Shown piece after piece: positions 9,227 to 21,285 of a DNA stretch of 64,000 nucleotides. A program made the translations under genes and the position numbers. The notes beneath the pieces are model-generated. The model made no database searches. It saw only the letters and a list, made by a program, of their open reading frames with translations, and had not been told where the DNA came from. The DNA comes from Lithobates sylvaticus (Eukaryota; Chordata; Amphibia; Anura; Ranidae). Where the stretch lies: positions 132,716,150-132,780,149 of the forward strand of contig CM053026.1 of assembly GCA_028564925.1 (NCBI GenBank), in the 5' to 3' direction. Every line of letters starts with the position of its first letter. Within the stretch, counting starts at the first letter, position 1.

Positions 9227-11467
9227 CGATTGACTCTGTGTTCATAATGCAATTTTGAATGGGGGCTCTGTTATAAGGATGTAAACGTCGAATTACGCGA
9301 ATTAGGTGATGACAGTTGAGAATAGGGTAACTTGGTTTTGAACCACAGCCCCTTCTTTTTATACTTTTATATATTTTTTTTGCTATGCATATATATTTTA
9401 TGTTAGATTTCTATATATAATTTTAAATATTTTAATGTGTTTTACTATATACATTATATGTGCGATAACATCAATGACGAAATGTATAAAGTGACTGTGA
9501 ATGTTGTAGTTATACTTCTAGGTGCAATTCGAACTGACCGTTCGGTCACTCACTCGGTGCATGATCAACGAGGAGCCCCTTTAAATATATGGGTTTAATA
9601 ACTACTTGGAACCATACACATGTGGATGTTTTTCGTTCCATGATAGGCCAGATCTGTCCACCCTTTTTTTTTTTTTTATATGTGTCCTTTATTGGAACAC
9701 ATATATTGAGCATATATGTTGTAACCCCTGGTAGAGAGAGGACCACGTTTTCTGATGTCCCTCCTTAGTTTTAAAATTTTAATATATTAATAATAATTAA
9801 AAAATAAATGTATTTCAATTTATGACCATGGTTGCGTACATGGTTCCCCGTTATGTGTGACAGGGCCCATTTAGTCCTTGGGTCTTGTTGTCTACATGCG
9901 GGGCAATATGGGACGCAATTTTGTGGAATCGGACGTTAGTCTGCATTTCCCCCCCTTGTTTTAATTTAATTTTAAGTCATTTTTTGGGTTGTGTTCTCAG
10001 CCTCTGGTTCACTCCAGACACACCCGTGTTCTCTCCCATCCCTTGTGAGCAGCTCCCAGTTTGATCCGCCCCATGCCTTTGGGCGAATTCAAGTGATGTG
10101 CAATTGTGCTCTCATTGGAGGATCTCTGTCCCATGTTCTGTTGTTGTGATGACGGCTAATTAATGGGACACTGCGGTGGTTGATGACGTGGGAGCTGGAT
10201 CACGCTTGGGCGTAGTGACGCCTGACTTCAGAGACGGCGTTTTGTTTTGAAGCTGTGGGGACGTCGTGATGTCATGACGTTCGCCCGCACATGCACATTA
10301 TGAGTGGGACGCTTGATCGTTGCAATAGGCTCTGCTGTCCAGGCGGCCGTGGCGGCATGACGCTTATCAACACATGCGCAGTTAGAGCGGTCCTTCGTTC
10401 GCGCATGCGCACACGGAGTGACGCCGATTGGAGGTCATTGCTATTTAGGAGGTGAGACAGTGCGCCGCCCGTGTCCCTAGATGACGCGATTTCTCGCAAA
10501 ATGCATCGGGCGAGCGACGCACTGTCACCACCTCAATACTAGACAGTACCGAGATTTTCCTGCCATATTCGTTTCTGAGTGTATCCGGCCGGTGCACCAG
10601 ACGTCTCCTGGCTGTTCATTCTTGTTTTATATGTGAGTTACTATGTTTCCTTTTTTAATAAATCAGTTTTGGAGTTAATGCACTATCTGGAGTGTTTCCC
10701 ATCTTTTCATATGTTGCATATGGTTTACCTGATTTCCTGAGCACGAGTTGGAGGTCTTTTCAAGCTTAAGGAGTGTCCTGGAGGCTTATTGGTGATGTCC
10801 CTTCTTGATGAGATCAGAGAGATGGTCGTTTAAAGACAAATTAAACACAAGCCTGATTGACCCACTGTGACGGGGGGTCAACTATTTTTGGTAAGGGGCC
10901 ATCCTTTTTCTTCTCTCTGGTGGTGGTGTTTGCAACAATTCACTTGAATAGAAGTTGGACAAGATTCTGATGTATGACGATCATCGCACAATGTGCCAGA
11001 TTGACACACCAACAATTTTTCTTGTTTTTGACATTATTTGTTAATTTTTTACTATAGGACACTTTCCGCCACCACAACCAGTCACAATTGAACTTTTTTT
11101 GTGTTTTTTTGGCCAACATTGGCCCATATATGAACTTTTTTCTTGCAATTGGTCATTTACATTTATTTGGTATTTAATTGTTTTCACTGGGTGTTCATGC
11201 ATCATTTATATCATGTTTATTAAGTTTTCAATGTCATTTCACCATTTCTGAGTTGATATTTACGACTCAGTGTTTGATTTTCAGTTTATTCACTCAGTTA
11301 ATTTTGTGTATTGGCATGCGCAGCTTTCTTCTTTTTCCAATTTGTTTTTACTGTTTATATATATATATACGGTATAGTTGCTGCAGCCCCACCAGGTAGA
11401 ATTAGACCTGTATCGATATCCAAGATATACCTACTTATTAATCCCTAGCGCAGTTTCTTTCCCAATT
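8845..11467 (+). repeat. Downstream pseudo-LTR and 3' end of the PLE
   Basis: Direct copy of 3069-5712. After the endonuclease come about 2.2 kb of non-coding sequence with T-rich tracts, an AATAAA-type signal at about 10655, the hammerhead-like fold (10456-10526), a TATA repeat at about 11357-11370 and the end ...tttcccaattttcca. Short frames such as 11178-11399 recur in every copy of this 3' region but look non-coding. Confidence 0.85.
10456..10526 (+). ncRNA. Hammerhead-like fold in downstream pseudo-LTR
   Basis: Second direct copy of the structure at 4693-4763. The outer 9-bp stem and the AUGCAU palindrome are kept. One base of the small inner stem differs from the upstream copy (CGCAAAA rather than CGCGAAA), which weakens the GAA element. 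Confidence 0.35.
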
Positions 11468-11483
11468 TTCCACGCAATATATG
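11468..11483. repeat. Right target-site duplication of the large PLE
   Basis: Right copy of ttccacgcaatatatg; see 284-299. Confidence 0.85.
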
Positions 11484-11646
11484 TCCTTGACAATGTTCTC
11501 AGCATTTCTGGTAAAACTTTCACACGTTTGCGTGAAAAGAGAAAAAGAGTTGGAGTGAGTTTCTACAGAAAAACAGAAAAACATCTTTGTACAATATTAT
11601 TAAATCTTAAAGGGTAACTCTACACTCCTTGCAATAACCTTAAAGA
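11484..11646. other. Right flank of the PLE
   Basis: Short stretch between the PLE target duplication and the CR1/L2 LINE. No feature recognised. Confidence 0.4.
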
Positions 11647-12690
11647 GTGATCCCACATTTCCTTACAAGGCCTTCCTCATCATGTCAGTCTCTTCTACCA
11701 GGTAGGTCACAAGTATTCTCAGATATACTACCTTTACCTCAAGCTACACTAGAGAGGCAGCATGTGCTTATGAAACTTAAAAAGTGGCTGAGGAACCAGT
11801 ACAGAAAGAAGGATTCTGGGTTCCTGGAGAACTGGGCTGATTTTTTTAGCCAGATACTAGGTAGAGATGAACTACACCTAAATGAGAAGGGTGCAGCTCT
11901 GTTGGGGGGGGGCAAAAAATTGCAGGAACTTTTAAACTAGGTGGTGGTGTGGGGGTTTCAGTGGAAGGTATTCCAGGCTGTAAGCAAGGATCAGAGGATG
12001 CTACCATGGTCAGAGTGACTAGGACCAATGTGCATAATCTGACAGAATTCTTCTGCAGCCTCAGAGCATAAAAGGAGGCAATACTTTACAATGGTACAAA
12101 TCAAAGGGCATATTCACAAATGCTAGGAGTTTGGTGAATAAAATGACAGAACAAGAACTACTGATACATGAGGAGGATTTTAACTTTGTGGGAGTATCAG
12201 AAACCTGGTTTGACACAGCACAAATGACTGGCTTGTGACTATCCCGGAGTACTCCCTATATCAGAGGGACAGGGTAGGTAGAAGAAGAGAAATAATTTGA
12301 TAGTGATGACATTGCTAACGAGGCAAGGGAGGAGTTGGAATATTTGTGGCTAGAGCTTCATGGGGAAAAAGCAAACAGAGAATTAATCTTGGTGCATACT
12401 ACAGGCCCCCTAACCTAAAGAATGAAGAGGAGACCAACCTCCTCTTACAGATAGAAATGGCAGTAAGGGAGGGCAATGTTATTATTATGGGGAACTGCTC
12501 AGTCATCTAATGTGGATGCCCTAACTAGAAATAAGGCTCTGCTTGACCTACTAATTATAAACAATACAGAGCTGATTGCAAATGTAGAGGTAAGGTATAA
12601 CTTACAGTGATCACAGTGTAATAACATTTACTGTAAATCATAGGAAAAGGAGGCACAAGGGTAGGACAAGAACATTCAATCTCAACAATG

Positions 12691-13124
12691 TGTCAGGAAC
12701 CATGATTAAGACGGAGACAGAAAATGCAGTAAAAATCACACCTTTTTATAAAATGGTAACAATGGTACCAACAGTAAACGTAGTCAAAACATAGCCAGAG
12801 TACAGTAGCCAAATCGGGTAGTCAGAACAAGCCAGTAAATCAGGAAGCCAGAGATCAGCATAGTCGAAGGCAGTAGACAGGATCAGGAACCACAAGGGAT
12901 GGCAAGTCTTCAACAGGAACACAGCAGAGAGTCTGCAGATATGTTTGACCAAGACAAAGGCACATTCTGTGCCATGAACCATGAAGTTTAAATAGGCAGA
13001 AGGGGATGGACTGACGAGCAGGAAATGATCACCAGGTGAGCCATTGTGGAACGATAAGTACTGGCAATTGACAGCTGAGCAACCTGAGCACTGAGAAGGG
13101 AGGACTGAGAGTCCAGCCCTGACA
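12691..13124. mobile_element. MITE-like insert with tgtcagg/cctgaca ends
   Basis: The LINE sequence is broken from about 12690 and resumes at about 13125 (ANFTTLCSILQDI). The insert starts tgtcagg and ends cctgaca, a 7-bp terminal inverted repeat. No coding capacity is seen and the target duplication is unclear. Its composition resembles the repeat at 33475-33900. The superfamily is not determined. Confidence 0.5.
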
Positions 13125-13222
13125 TATTGCCAACTTTACCACACTGTGCTCCATACTTCAGGATATTAAATGTGAAGATATTCTAGAAACAAAGACCATG
13201 GAGGAAAATGGGAATGCTTTAA

Positions 13223-13658
13223 AGTGGTTGTAAAGGTTAAAGGTTTTTTACCTTACTGCATACTCTGCATTAGGCTAAAGAAAAGTTCACGTGCAGCTCC
13301 CCCTCATCCCCCCAAATAGTTACCTGAGCCCGATGTTGATCCAGCACTGTGTCTGAGAGCAGCATCTCCTCTTAGGCTTAGAATCATGCTGCTTTAAATC
13401 ACAGTCTGTGAGGAGAGCGTGGGGGTGGGGCTGAGCCACACTGTGTGTGTCTATAGACACTCAGAGCTGGCTCGGGAGTGAGCCCGCACAAGTGCCCTCA
13501 TAGCAAATGAATTGTTACGGATGTACTCTGGGGCAAGGAGCCAGGAGGGCCAACAGGGGACCCCAGAAAAGGAGGAGCAGGGCTGCTCTATGCTGCTGTG
13601 AGCAGGTAAGTATAACATGTGTGTTATTAAAAAAAATTACTGAACCTTTACAATCATT
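13223..13658. mobile_element. TTAA-flanked MITE (piggyBac-like)
   Basis: TTAA tetranucleotides at 13219-13222 and 13659-13662 flank ends agtggttgtaaaggtt and aacctttacaatcatt. The second is the reverse complement of the first with two mismatches. TTAA duplication and roughly 16-bp ends suggest a non-autonomous piggyBac-like element. LINE sequence continues on both sides. Confidence 0.7.
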
Positions 13659-13980
13659 TTAAGAACATGAAGAACAACTGCCATCAGCCAGAGTATTCCA
13701 ATGGGCAACAAATATAAAAGAATTAAAGTCAAACATGAATGGTTAAATTCAAGGGTAAAAAGGAATAATACAAAGAAAAAAATTATCCTTTAAACAATGT
13801 AAGGCAAAGTGAGGAATCATCAGCATTTCAACAGTACAAGGAATGCAATAAGAAATTTAAAAGCGCGATCAGGGAAGCAAAACTAGACTATGAGATAAAA
13901 ATTGAGTTAAAAGATTTCCAACATTTTTAAAAAATATACTGATAGTAATAAGTTAACGCTGGAGCATATTAGTCCCATAA

Positions 13981-15045
13981 GCCCCGGTTCACTCTGAAAG
14001 CCGCCAGTCATTTTTTTTACATTTCTGTTGCTGAGAGCACCGTTGTGGTTTGCAGCCCCTGCCTGTAGCATATCAACTGAGGTGCAACATAAAAATAACC
14101 AGCCATTTAGATACCATATGACTTTTCACCAGTGGGAGCAGCACCTAAATGAGACAAGCAAAAAGGTCTGCACTCCTTCTCCTCAAGGGAGCATAGCACC
14201 ATTTTTTTGTGCTGCTAAGGCGCCATTTGTCTCTTCCTCATCAATGGTGCATAGAAGCCAATTACATTTTTTTTTATGCTGCCATTTCTTACTGCTTCTG
14301 ATGTGCCTTTTTTCTTCTCCTCATCTAGAGTGCAGAGAAGCTACTTTTTGTTTATAATGCTGCTTATGCATACTTTTCCTTCATCTTCTCCGCTTCAGCT
14401 ACTACCACCAAAGTTAAGCCAACTGAGTTTGTGGAATCATTTGATCACTGCTATTGCTATCACCAGGGACAGTCCACAGGCTTCTGTAGTCTTTTCTTTT
14501 GGTCTTTTTTTAGCATACCAAAAAATATCTCCTAATTACCTTCATGCCCAGCATCTTAAAGCCAACTTTTTTTTTACAGTATTTACAGATTTACTTTTTA
14601 AAAAGTTTTTGTTAGTATTATGTTTCCTTGTAAGGTTGTCCTTGCCCTGGTTAAGCAAACATGAGCAGAGACAGCAAGGTTGTAACTCAAACGCATATAA
14701 ATTATCATATCTATGGACTACGGAGTGTCAAGGAAGTACCACTTACTGGGAGTGAGTAAATATGCGCTTGAAGTACTAGCCTGACCTGTTGCATGTGCCA
14801 TGTAAGAGAAGGCCTTTGTCACCTGTCATGTACCTGGATGGTGAGCCTGACATGAAGAGGAGGGGCCTCTTGTACAGCTCTGGCTTGGGGGAAACTGATA
14901 GTGGAACAGTAGCTGCGAGAGCACAGCCAGGTATGAGTGCCTGTGATCAGTCCAGAAGTCAGCGCTGATAGTAGCCAATACTTCACTGGGAGGATGCCAG
15001 GAAACAGGACCAGCTAACAGCAGGCAGATATAGCAGCTACAAGCT
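13981..15045. other. Spacer without recognised genes
   Basis: Open frames here (14028-14357, 14276-14755) are T-rich and of low complexity and show no domain. I see no clear repeat boundary. The part just before 15046 abuts the Gypsy fossil. Confidence 0.4.
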
Positions 15046-16290
15046 ATCAAAGTTTGATGTCTACCCCCAGGTCCTTAACAAACCCATTGAGAGGTCTGGC
15101 AAGATCCATAACCTCCTTTGACCTTACTTGGGGATACTGGCAGGTGCCACTAATATAGAAGGTAAAAGAAAATACTGCATTCACTACCTGATAGGGTTAT
15201 TTCCTGTATGTTTGATTGCCCTCTGGCCTACAGGAAGCTCTTGCTAAATTTCAGCAAATAATAGATGAGATCTTCAGACTTCGTCAGCACTTTCTGGCTG
15301 CCTACCTAGAAGATATAGTAGTCTTTAGCACTGACTGATAACTTGATCTCCCCAGTGTACAGGCTGTCCTGATCTCTATACGAGAAGCAGCCTTAACAGC
15401 AAATCCATAGAATATGCACCATAGGACTGGAAGAGGCACAGTTCCTTGCTTACATTATTAGACAAGGCCAGAAAAATGCCAATACATAAGTCAGAATTAG
15501 GTAATGACCCACTTTCATGAGCAAGAAGCAGGTTAGAACCTTCTTGGAATTTTGTCACCTTACAGCACCTTTGATAAACTAGACCAGGGATATGCAATTA
15601 GCGGACCTCCAGCTGTTGCAAAACTACAAGTCCCACCATGCCTCTGCCTCTGGGTGTCATGCTTGTGGCTGTCAGTGTCTTGCTATGCCTCATGGGACTT
15701 GTAGTTTTGCAACAGCTGGAGGTCCGCTAATTGCATATTCCTGAACTAGCCCAAAAGGTAAATGCTAAGTTGAGTAACTGGAGGCCCAATGCAGAAAAAG
15801 CCTTTCAGAGTCTGAAACAGATCCTTTTCCAACTGCTGATGTTGGTAGCACCAGACTTTTAGAAAGAGTTTATGGTCCAGACTGATGTTTTCATTGTAGA
15901 TCTGGACACTGTTTTGTCACAGGTAGCGAGTGGAGAAGAACAGCATCTGAAAGTCTATTTGAGTTCAAAGCTGACATCATTTAAAAAGAACTATGGCATT
16001 GAGAAGCAAAAGTGCCTGACTTTTAAATGGGCACTGGAGGCTTTGCAATACTTTCTTCTGGGATGTAGCTTTAGACTAATTACTGATCATGCTCTTCTAG
16101 ACGGAGTGATAAAGGTTAGGGAATGAAATTGGTTCCTGACTCTCCAAGATTTCTCTTTTTAGGTTGAGCATCAGGGGAGTTTTGTCAGAAAATGGCAGAT
16201 GCTCTCTCTCTAGATCCCACTGTTTGGTGACTACTCTTTGGAAACAAGGGCACAAAGAGAGGGGGTGGGTATGTAACATCAGCCCCACTA
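15046..16290 (+). mobile_element. Ty3/Gypsy LTR retrotransposon fossil (pol part)
   Basis: Pieces of a Gypsy polymerase are recognisable in order: RT (LTWGYWQVPL-like block near 15110-15150, AAYLEDIVVFS-like block near 15300-15335), the connection region, and RNase H (15870-16110, with KLTSFKKNYGIEKQKCLTFK and a TDHALL block). A segment near 16130-16280 matches the region after RNase H. The copy is badly broken and looks old, with many interruptions. A hAT-type MITE is inserted at 15585-15743. The sequence after about 16270 may be the start of its 3' LTR. Gag, protease and integrase are not seen. Confidence 0.8.
15577..15751. mobile_element. Palindromic hAT-type MITE with 8-bp target duplication
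   Basis: The element proper is 15585-15743. It begins cagggatatgcaattagc and ends with the near-perfect reverse complement. The arms are about 55 bp (ggacctccagctgttgcaaa and onward) around a short spacer. Flanking octamers aactagac (15577-15584) and aactagcc (15744-15751) agree at 7 of 8 bases, as expected for hAT. It lies inside the Gypsy fossil, so it is younger than that insertion. Confidence 0.85.
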
Positions 16291-16440
16291 GGTCAAGGGC
16301 AGTGTCCTAGATGGGGCTTACCTTATGCTTAATTTTGGTATTTTATGAGATAAGGCAGTAGTAACCATAGGTCTGTTTAACAATATATTGTACAGGGGGT
16401 TAAGCACTGGGCTGCACTCCCTCACCTAGGATATAATTTA
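16291..16440 (+). other. Possible Gypsy LTR remnant
   Basis: Sequence directly after the Gypsy pol remnant (starting tgtaacatcagcccc at about 16270) could be LTR debris. No second copy in the window allows a test. Confidence 0.25.
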
Positions 16441-17840
16441 AGGTTTCTCTGGGATGAGTGGGGTGGTGTATTTTAGATAAAAGAGAGATTGCATGCAGTT
16501 TGGTGGAACAGCCTGCATGTCTAAGCAGATCGTCTCACAATTAGGAGACTGAATGTTGTATACTTGATTGTGCTGACACAGATCGCCTTGTGAGGGAAAC
16601 TCTTTTGCTTTGTGTTTGATGCAGCAACGATGAATACAAATGGGCCAAGAAGCCCTTAAATGAACTTTGACATCTGGACTACCTCTCTGCAAGCTCTCCA
16701 CAATGTTTTACAATGACAGATAATTATGGATATGAATGATGACTATAGTTAGTTTTCTTCCTTTATCATATGTTAATTTACACATTCCTTCCATTTAGTC
16801 CCCTTTGATATAGCTCAAAAGACAAATAAAATGTTCTATATTAGAAACATTATGAAATCTTATGTCTATATTTTAATGTTTGCATTTAATTGCAGTTACT
16901 ACAAGCTGTACACTGCTGCAGAAAATGTGGCGCTTCATAAATAAGTGATAATAGCAATCAGTTTCTTTTGCCAGCTTATGAAAATTTTACACATGTAAAT
17001 AAATATTTAAGTATATTTTGCAAGCTTTACAAAATGCATTCAGACTTGGAATGTATAGATTTACACACAGTTTAAGACAACAGGGGTATAAAACAGCAAT
17101 GCTTTATGATTTGATGTTAGAGATTTCCAGCTGTGTAGTTTAGATAAAATGAGTTACATTTTAGGGTAAGGTTTCCAAATATATACACTCTCAGTCATAA
17201 TTAGTAGTTTGTGAGTACCAAGACTCAGTATTGGCTCTCAGAGTAATTACACAGATACACTATGACCAAAGACTAAAAGGAGAACCTATTATTGAAATCA
17301 CAACTGTTTCATTAAGTAACCATCCATTTTACTGACATGATGCCAAAAACAACCTTCAGCTCATTTATAATATGACAATGTTGTCTCATCTGGATCTCCT
17401 ACATTACTATCCTTATATTTTTAACTTTGAAGAGCACCCTTTGATTACTGCTTATATAAAGTATGGAAACTGATGTAATACATAGACATAAAATCACTAT
17501 ACATAGTAAGATAATACAGCCTGGCCACATTATTTTACCTATCTCTTCTGTGGGCTTATAAAGTGCTATATGTCCATATGAAACTAAAAATGCCAGTTGA
17601 CATATACCTTATTGCACATATTCCTGAGCCAAGTACCCAAAAATGCACTTGACAATAATTCTTTATAGAAGATAATCCATTTTATTCAATGTAAAGCACA
17701 TATTAAGAGATTGGAGATTGCCACTATAGTTAGAGAAGCAACTAACTAGCTAGACAACAAATAAATTATGGAATTACACAATGGCTAGGATACTGCCTGT
17801 ACTTCTCAGAAGTTAGGTTACCTTAAATTTTGATCAAAAA
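16441..17840. other. AT-rich spacer with a possible LINE 3' tail
   Basis: Mostly unclassified AT-rich sequence without coding signs. At about 16900-16955 the stretch ending gcgcttcataaataagtgataata resembles the short 3' tail of amphibian CR1/L2 LINEs or derived SINEs. This is a weak match by eye. Confidence 0.35.
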
Positions 17841-17849
17841 TGGTGAATG

Positions 17850-18262
17850 GTTTGTGGGATAAAACATATTAGGAGAGACTGCAGGTACTTAATATGTACA
17901 GTCTTGAGGAAAGAATGGAACGGGATTACATGATAGAAACCTTTAAATACATTACGGGTGTTCTTAAGTTTTTTTGGGGGGGGGGGGCAATATTTTTAAT
18001 ATGATGATAAAATCAAGAACACTTGAACATGACCATAAATTGGTAGGGAGGAAAGTTCAAAACTAGCCTCAGGAAGTATTTATTATACTGAGAGAGTAGA
18101 TGATGCTTGGAACAAACCTCCAACAGAGCTAGTGTGTCAGAGAACAGTTACTGAATTTAACCACATAAATATATACTTAGATTAAAAAATAAAAATAAAA
18201 AAAGGGACAGACGTGATGGACTACCCTGTCTTTCTGCCATCAGTCTTCTGTATTTCTATCAA
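17850..18262 (+). mobile_element. CR1/L2 LINE 3' end
   Basis: Broken frames read LNMYSLEERMERDYMIETFK and YTERVDDAWNKPPTE followed by TVTEFN. These are the last conserved blocks of CR1/L2 ORF2. The 3' UTR-like end (gggacagacgtgatggacta to cttctgtatttctat) also fits amphibian CR1 copies. A G-run (about 17976-17987) and several frameshifts show decay. It has the same strand as 11647-13980 and may be the far end of the same LINE, split by the Gypsy fossil and deletions. Confidence 0.7.
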
Positions 18263-19667
18263 ACCAAGAACTCTATTTGAAGAAATAAAACTCAACATAT
18301 GAAGAGATCCTCCACTGTGGTCCACGGCAGACATTCAACCATTCTCCAGTCTTCCAATGGACAAACTGCCTTCTGTTAGAACTGATTATTTCAGATTTTT
18401 AACTCATCAGTCCAATGCCCCTGTTACCATATTTCTGCACCCTGCCTGTTTATGTGTGTGTGTAGATGAGTTGCTTTGCTTTGCTTCCTTCTCTGGAGAA
18501 AATTCAGGGTCCTTGTGATTTCTGCCTGTTCAGAGGTAGCAGCTTGTAGCAGTGGTGGACATCTAGCAGTTTGCACATCTGGAAATACCTGCCTGCTACA
18601 AAATTTCTGCTTGAGAGAGACCTGATGGAGGATGACCACCTTGTTTTATGTTATTATGCTTAATTTTGCCATGATGTGTGATGTGGCTACTGCAACATCT
18701 GCTGAAACCTTACTTTTGTAGTATGGTTGCTGATTGCCTAGATGTATTTCCTCTACCCAACTATTTGTGTTTCAGTTAATCAGTTTGAATCCACTTAACC
18801 AATTTATCATTAGTACCTGCTTGCTATATTTGCCTACAAAGAACTCAGAATTTCTTATTTCAAAGAGGTCTTTTGCTATGTTAAATTACATCACTTTTTG
18901 CAAAGTGAATGTTTGGAAGCTTGGGTGTTTTCTATTGACACACTAGTGCAGAAGACAAACTATCTAAGGTAAACATGTTAGAGAACTATTTAAAGAGTCT
19001 AAGACCTTTGCATAGTACAATTACAGAAAATATGAACGCAAACAAGCAGGGAACAAAGAAGCTCCTTTCAGAGAGATTTCTACTGGGATTTATCCCCACA
19101 CTGCAGAGCTCGATTGCTAATCAATCCAGTATGCTGTTCTGTTTCAGATCATTCTTACCTTTACTTACAAACATTTTGATAAAAATAAAAGCCAAAGCTT
19201 AAGATTGCGTTTTGAGCCTGTCTCAATCACCCATTGACCCTGATGTTCAAAGAACAGGGAAGAGCCTAGCGTAGCTGGGGTCAATTCGAGGGGGGTTCCG
19301 TCAAGTTTGGGTGTTGAATATGAACCTTGCTGAAGTCAATGGGGATGAATGTATACCAGACTCTTATCCTACTTGAGGGTGTGCTATGAATGTTAATACC
19401 ACAAAAAAAGCCTAGAGTTCCCTCAAAAAAAAACATACCAGACTCTTATTCTTGAAGAGGGCATATGGTTGGCAAATGGACTCCAAGCATCTGGCATGTG
19501 ATCCTCCTACAGGACTTTAAGGGGGAATGTAGAATCCCCAAAATCCATATGGCCATATTTGGTCTGTGAAGTCAGCATTATCCCTACCCCCTTGTTTACA
19601 TGGCTGGGGATTCCTGGCCAGAAAATGAAAGGGGACAGGTGATGTCCCTTGTTGCTAAGGAAACAAA
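18263..19667. other. Spacer with an imperfect internal repeat
   Basis: No gene recognised. Between about 19340 and 19460 the words accagactcttatcctactt and accagactcttattcttgaa recur, so a small duplication or repeat-family piece is present. 19500-19660 (ccccttgtttacatggctgg) looks like a dispersed frog repeat but I cannot name it. Confidence 0.35.
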
Positions 19668-20499
19668 AAATTATTTAAATACATAATTTGGTATAGAACT
19701 GTGTGCTAACGAACAGAATGCATGCTCTGATCTGATATCAACCTTTAAAAAATCATTCAAAACTGTGGAAAGCAAGGCAGGACCATTTGAAGGCATCATA
19801 GAGAGGGATAGCACGTTTTAGGAAGATCTAATAATCCATCTAGGTCAGAAGGTATATGTATATAAAGTCAATGGGTATTTAATATGATCACAATAATAAT
19901 GAGAAAATCCCAACTATTAAGAAACTTACCTTAAAGAAATTTTCATGATGATTACAAATATTAACTAGAAATCTACCCTTTCAGAAACACTTTCAAAATG
20001 CTTTCAAACTAGCCTTTAAAAAAAGAGAAAAGAAAGGCAAAGTTTCAATATAAAGGATTCCATCAAAGGTATAGTAAGCATCAAGTCTAGGTTTAGAATA
20101 CCTGTTGTTTGTTGAGGCATCAGAAAAACCTTCCTTCCTTCTGTGGATCAACACTGAGTGAAAACTACCTCCCTTATATATCCCCCTCCAGACCGTTTGG
20201 CGCCAAAAAAAATTTGGTGCCAAAAACGGTCTGAGGACATATCATTGGCCGGATTCAAAGGAAACCAGTCGCATAGGAAATGACACTAAGCTCCGGACAT
20301 TACGGCGGCCACAGATAATTAGAAAGGAAGTGAGGGATCGCATAGAGTAATCCACAGACTTCCTGTAAAGTACTATGGTGGTCGGAAGGAGACAAAAAGG
20401 GTCAATCTAAGCAAAAGATGGAAAGATAAAGGCTAAACAAGCCTGTTGACAAAAAGTAAAAGTAAAACAGGGAATTCTTAATACTGCTGAGATATTCCT

Positions 20500-20690
20500 C
20501 CCCGATGGTCAAGTTTATAAACCTAATTTTTTGACAGACTGCAAAACAATCGGTGGGGTTTACTACATAAAATGCATTTGTAAAAACCAAAAGGCAATTC
20601 TTTCATAGAATAAGAGATCATGTAAAACTATTGCGTAAAAAGAAAATGGAAACTCCAATCAGTAGGCACATGGGCCACACAACGGTCTGG
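20500..20690 (+). pseudogene. PLE GIY-YIG endonuclease remnant
   Basis: One frame reads FLTDCKTIGGVYYIKCICKN and a shifted frame reads RQFFHRIRDHVKLLRKKKME followed by TPISRHM. Together these match the N-terminal half of PLE endonucleases, where GVYYIKC is the first half of the GIY-YIG signature. The part that should hold YxG(R/K)T is missing between them. It is decayed and non-functional. Confidence 0.7.
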
Positions 20691-21285
20691 AGGGGGATAT
20701 ATAAGGGAGGTAGTTTTCACTTGCTATGCTTCACTTAGGCTTGATCCACAGAAGAAAGGTATTCTAAACCTAGACTTGATGCTTACTATCCCTTTGATGG
20801 AATCCTTTATATTGAAATTTAGCCTTTCTTTTCTCTTTTTTTAAAGGCTAGTTTGGAAGAATTTTGGAAGTGTTTCTGAAAGGGTAGATTTCTAGTTAAT
20901 ATTTGTAATCATCATGAAAATTTCTTAATAGTTGGGATTTTCTCATTATTATTTTGATCTTATTAAATACCCATTGACTTTATATACATATACCTTCTGA
21001 CCTAGATGGGTTATTAGATCTTCCTAAAACGTGCTATCCCTCTCTATGATGCCTTCAAATGGTCCTGCCTTGCTTTTACACAGTTTTGAATGATTTTTTT
21101 AAAGGTTGGTACCAGATCAGAGCATGCATTCTGTTTGTTAGCACACATTTCAATACCAAATTATGTATTTAAATAGTTTTTTGTTTTGTATTTATATGCA
21201 TGTATTTTGTACAATTGTTTGTTTTTCATATATATCTTTTTTATTGTAGTGATCAGTCCACACCTACAGTGTTCATTGCCAAAGA

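Larger units (their letters stand above)
300..11467 (+). mobile_element. Penelope-like element, full complex (EN+ PLE)
   Basis: This is a retroelement of the Penelope-like order, which encodes a reverse transcriptase and usually a GIY-YIG endonuclease. The order seen is: an inverted 5' segment (300-3066), an upstream pseudo-LTR (3069-5712), a body with the RT (5713-8844) and a downstream pseudo-LTR (8845 to about 11467). Because the 16-bp duplication lies outside the whole complex, it most likely entered as one unit. This partial-tandem-plus-inverted layout is known for Penelope elements. The two pseudo-LTRs are very similar by eye, so the insertion is fairly young. A smaller element (792-2095) lies inside the inverted part and is therefore younger. 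The coding frame is interrupted more than once, so the copy looks inactive. The clade within EN+ PLEs (Neptune- or Poseidon-like) is not resolved. Confidence 0.9.
11647..13980 (+). mobile_element. CR1/L2-type LINE, decayed, with two MITE insertions
   Basis: The frame at 11647-11940 reads LKKWLRNQYRKKDSGFLENW and then GRDELHLNEKGAALLGG. This is the C-terminal block of the esterase-like (SGNH) domain found in ORF1 of CR1/L2 LINEs. From about 12100 broken frames resemble the apurinic endonuclease of ORF2 (TNARSLVNKMTEQELL, FVGVSETWFDTAQ, and LLDLLIINNTELI). Around 13850 a piece reads YKECNKKFKSAIREAKLDYE, a segment that lies between endonuclease and RT in CR1 elements. RT itself is missing. The LINE is cut by MITEs at about 12691-13124 and 13223-13658. 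Many stops and frameshifts show it is old. Confidence 0.75.

Noticed and set aside
14028-14755. 109- and 159-codon frames, Ser- and Phe-rich
   Set aside because: Low-complexity T-rich sequence without domain or codon evidence.
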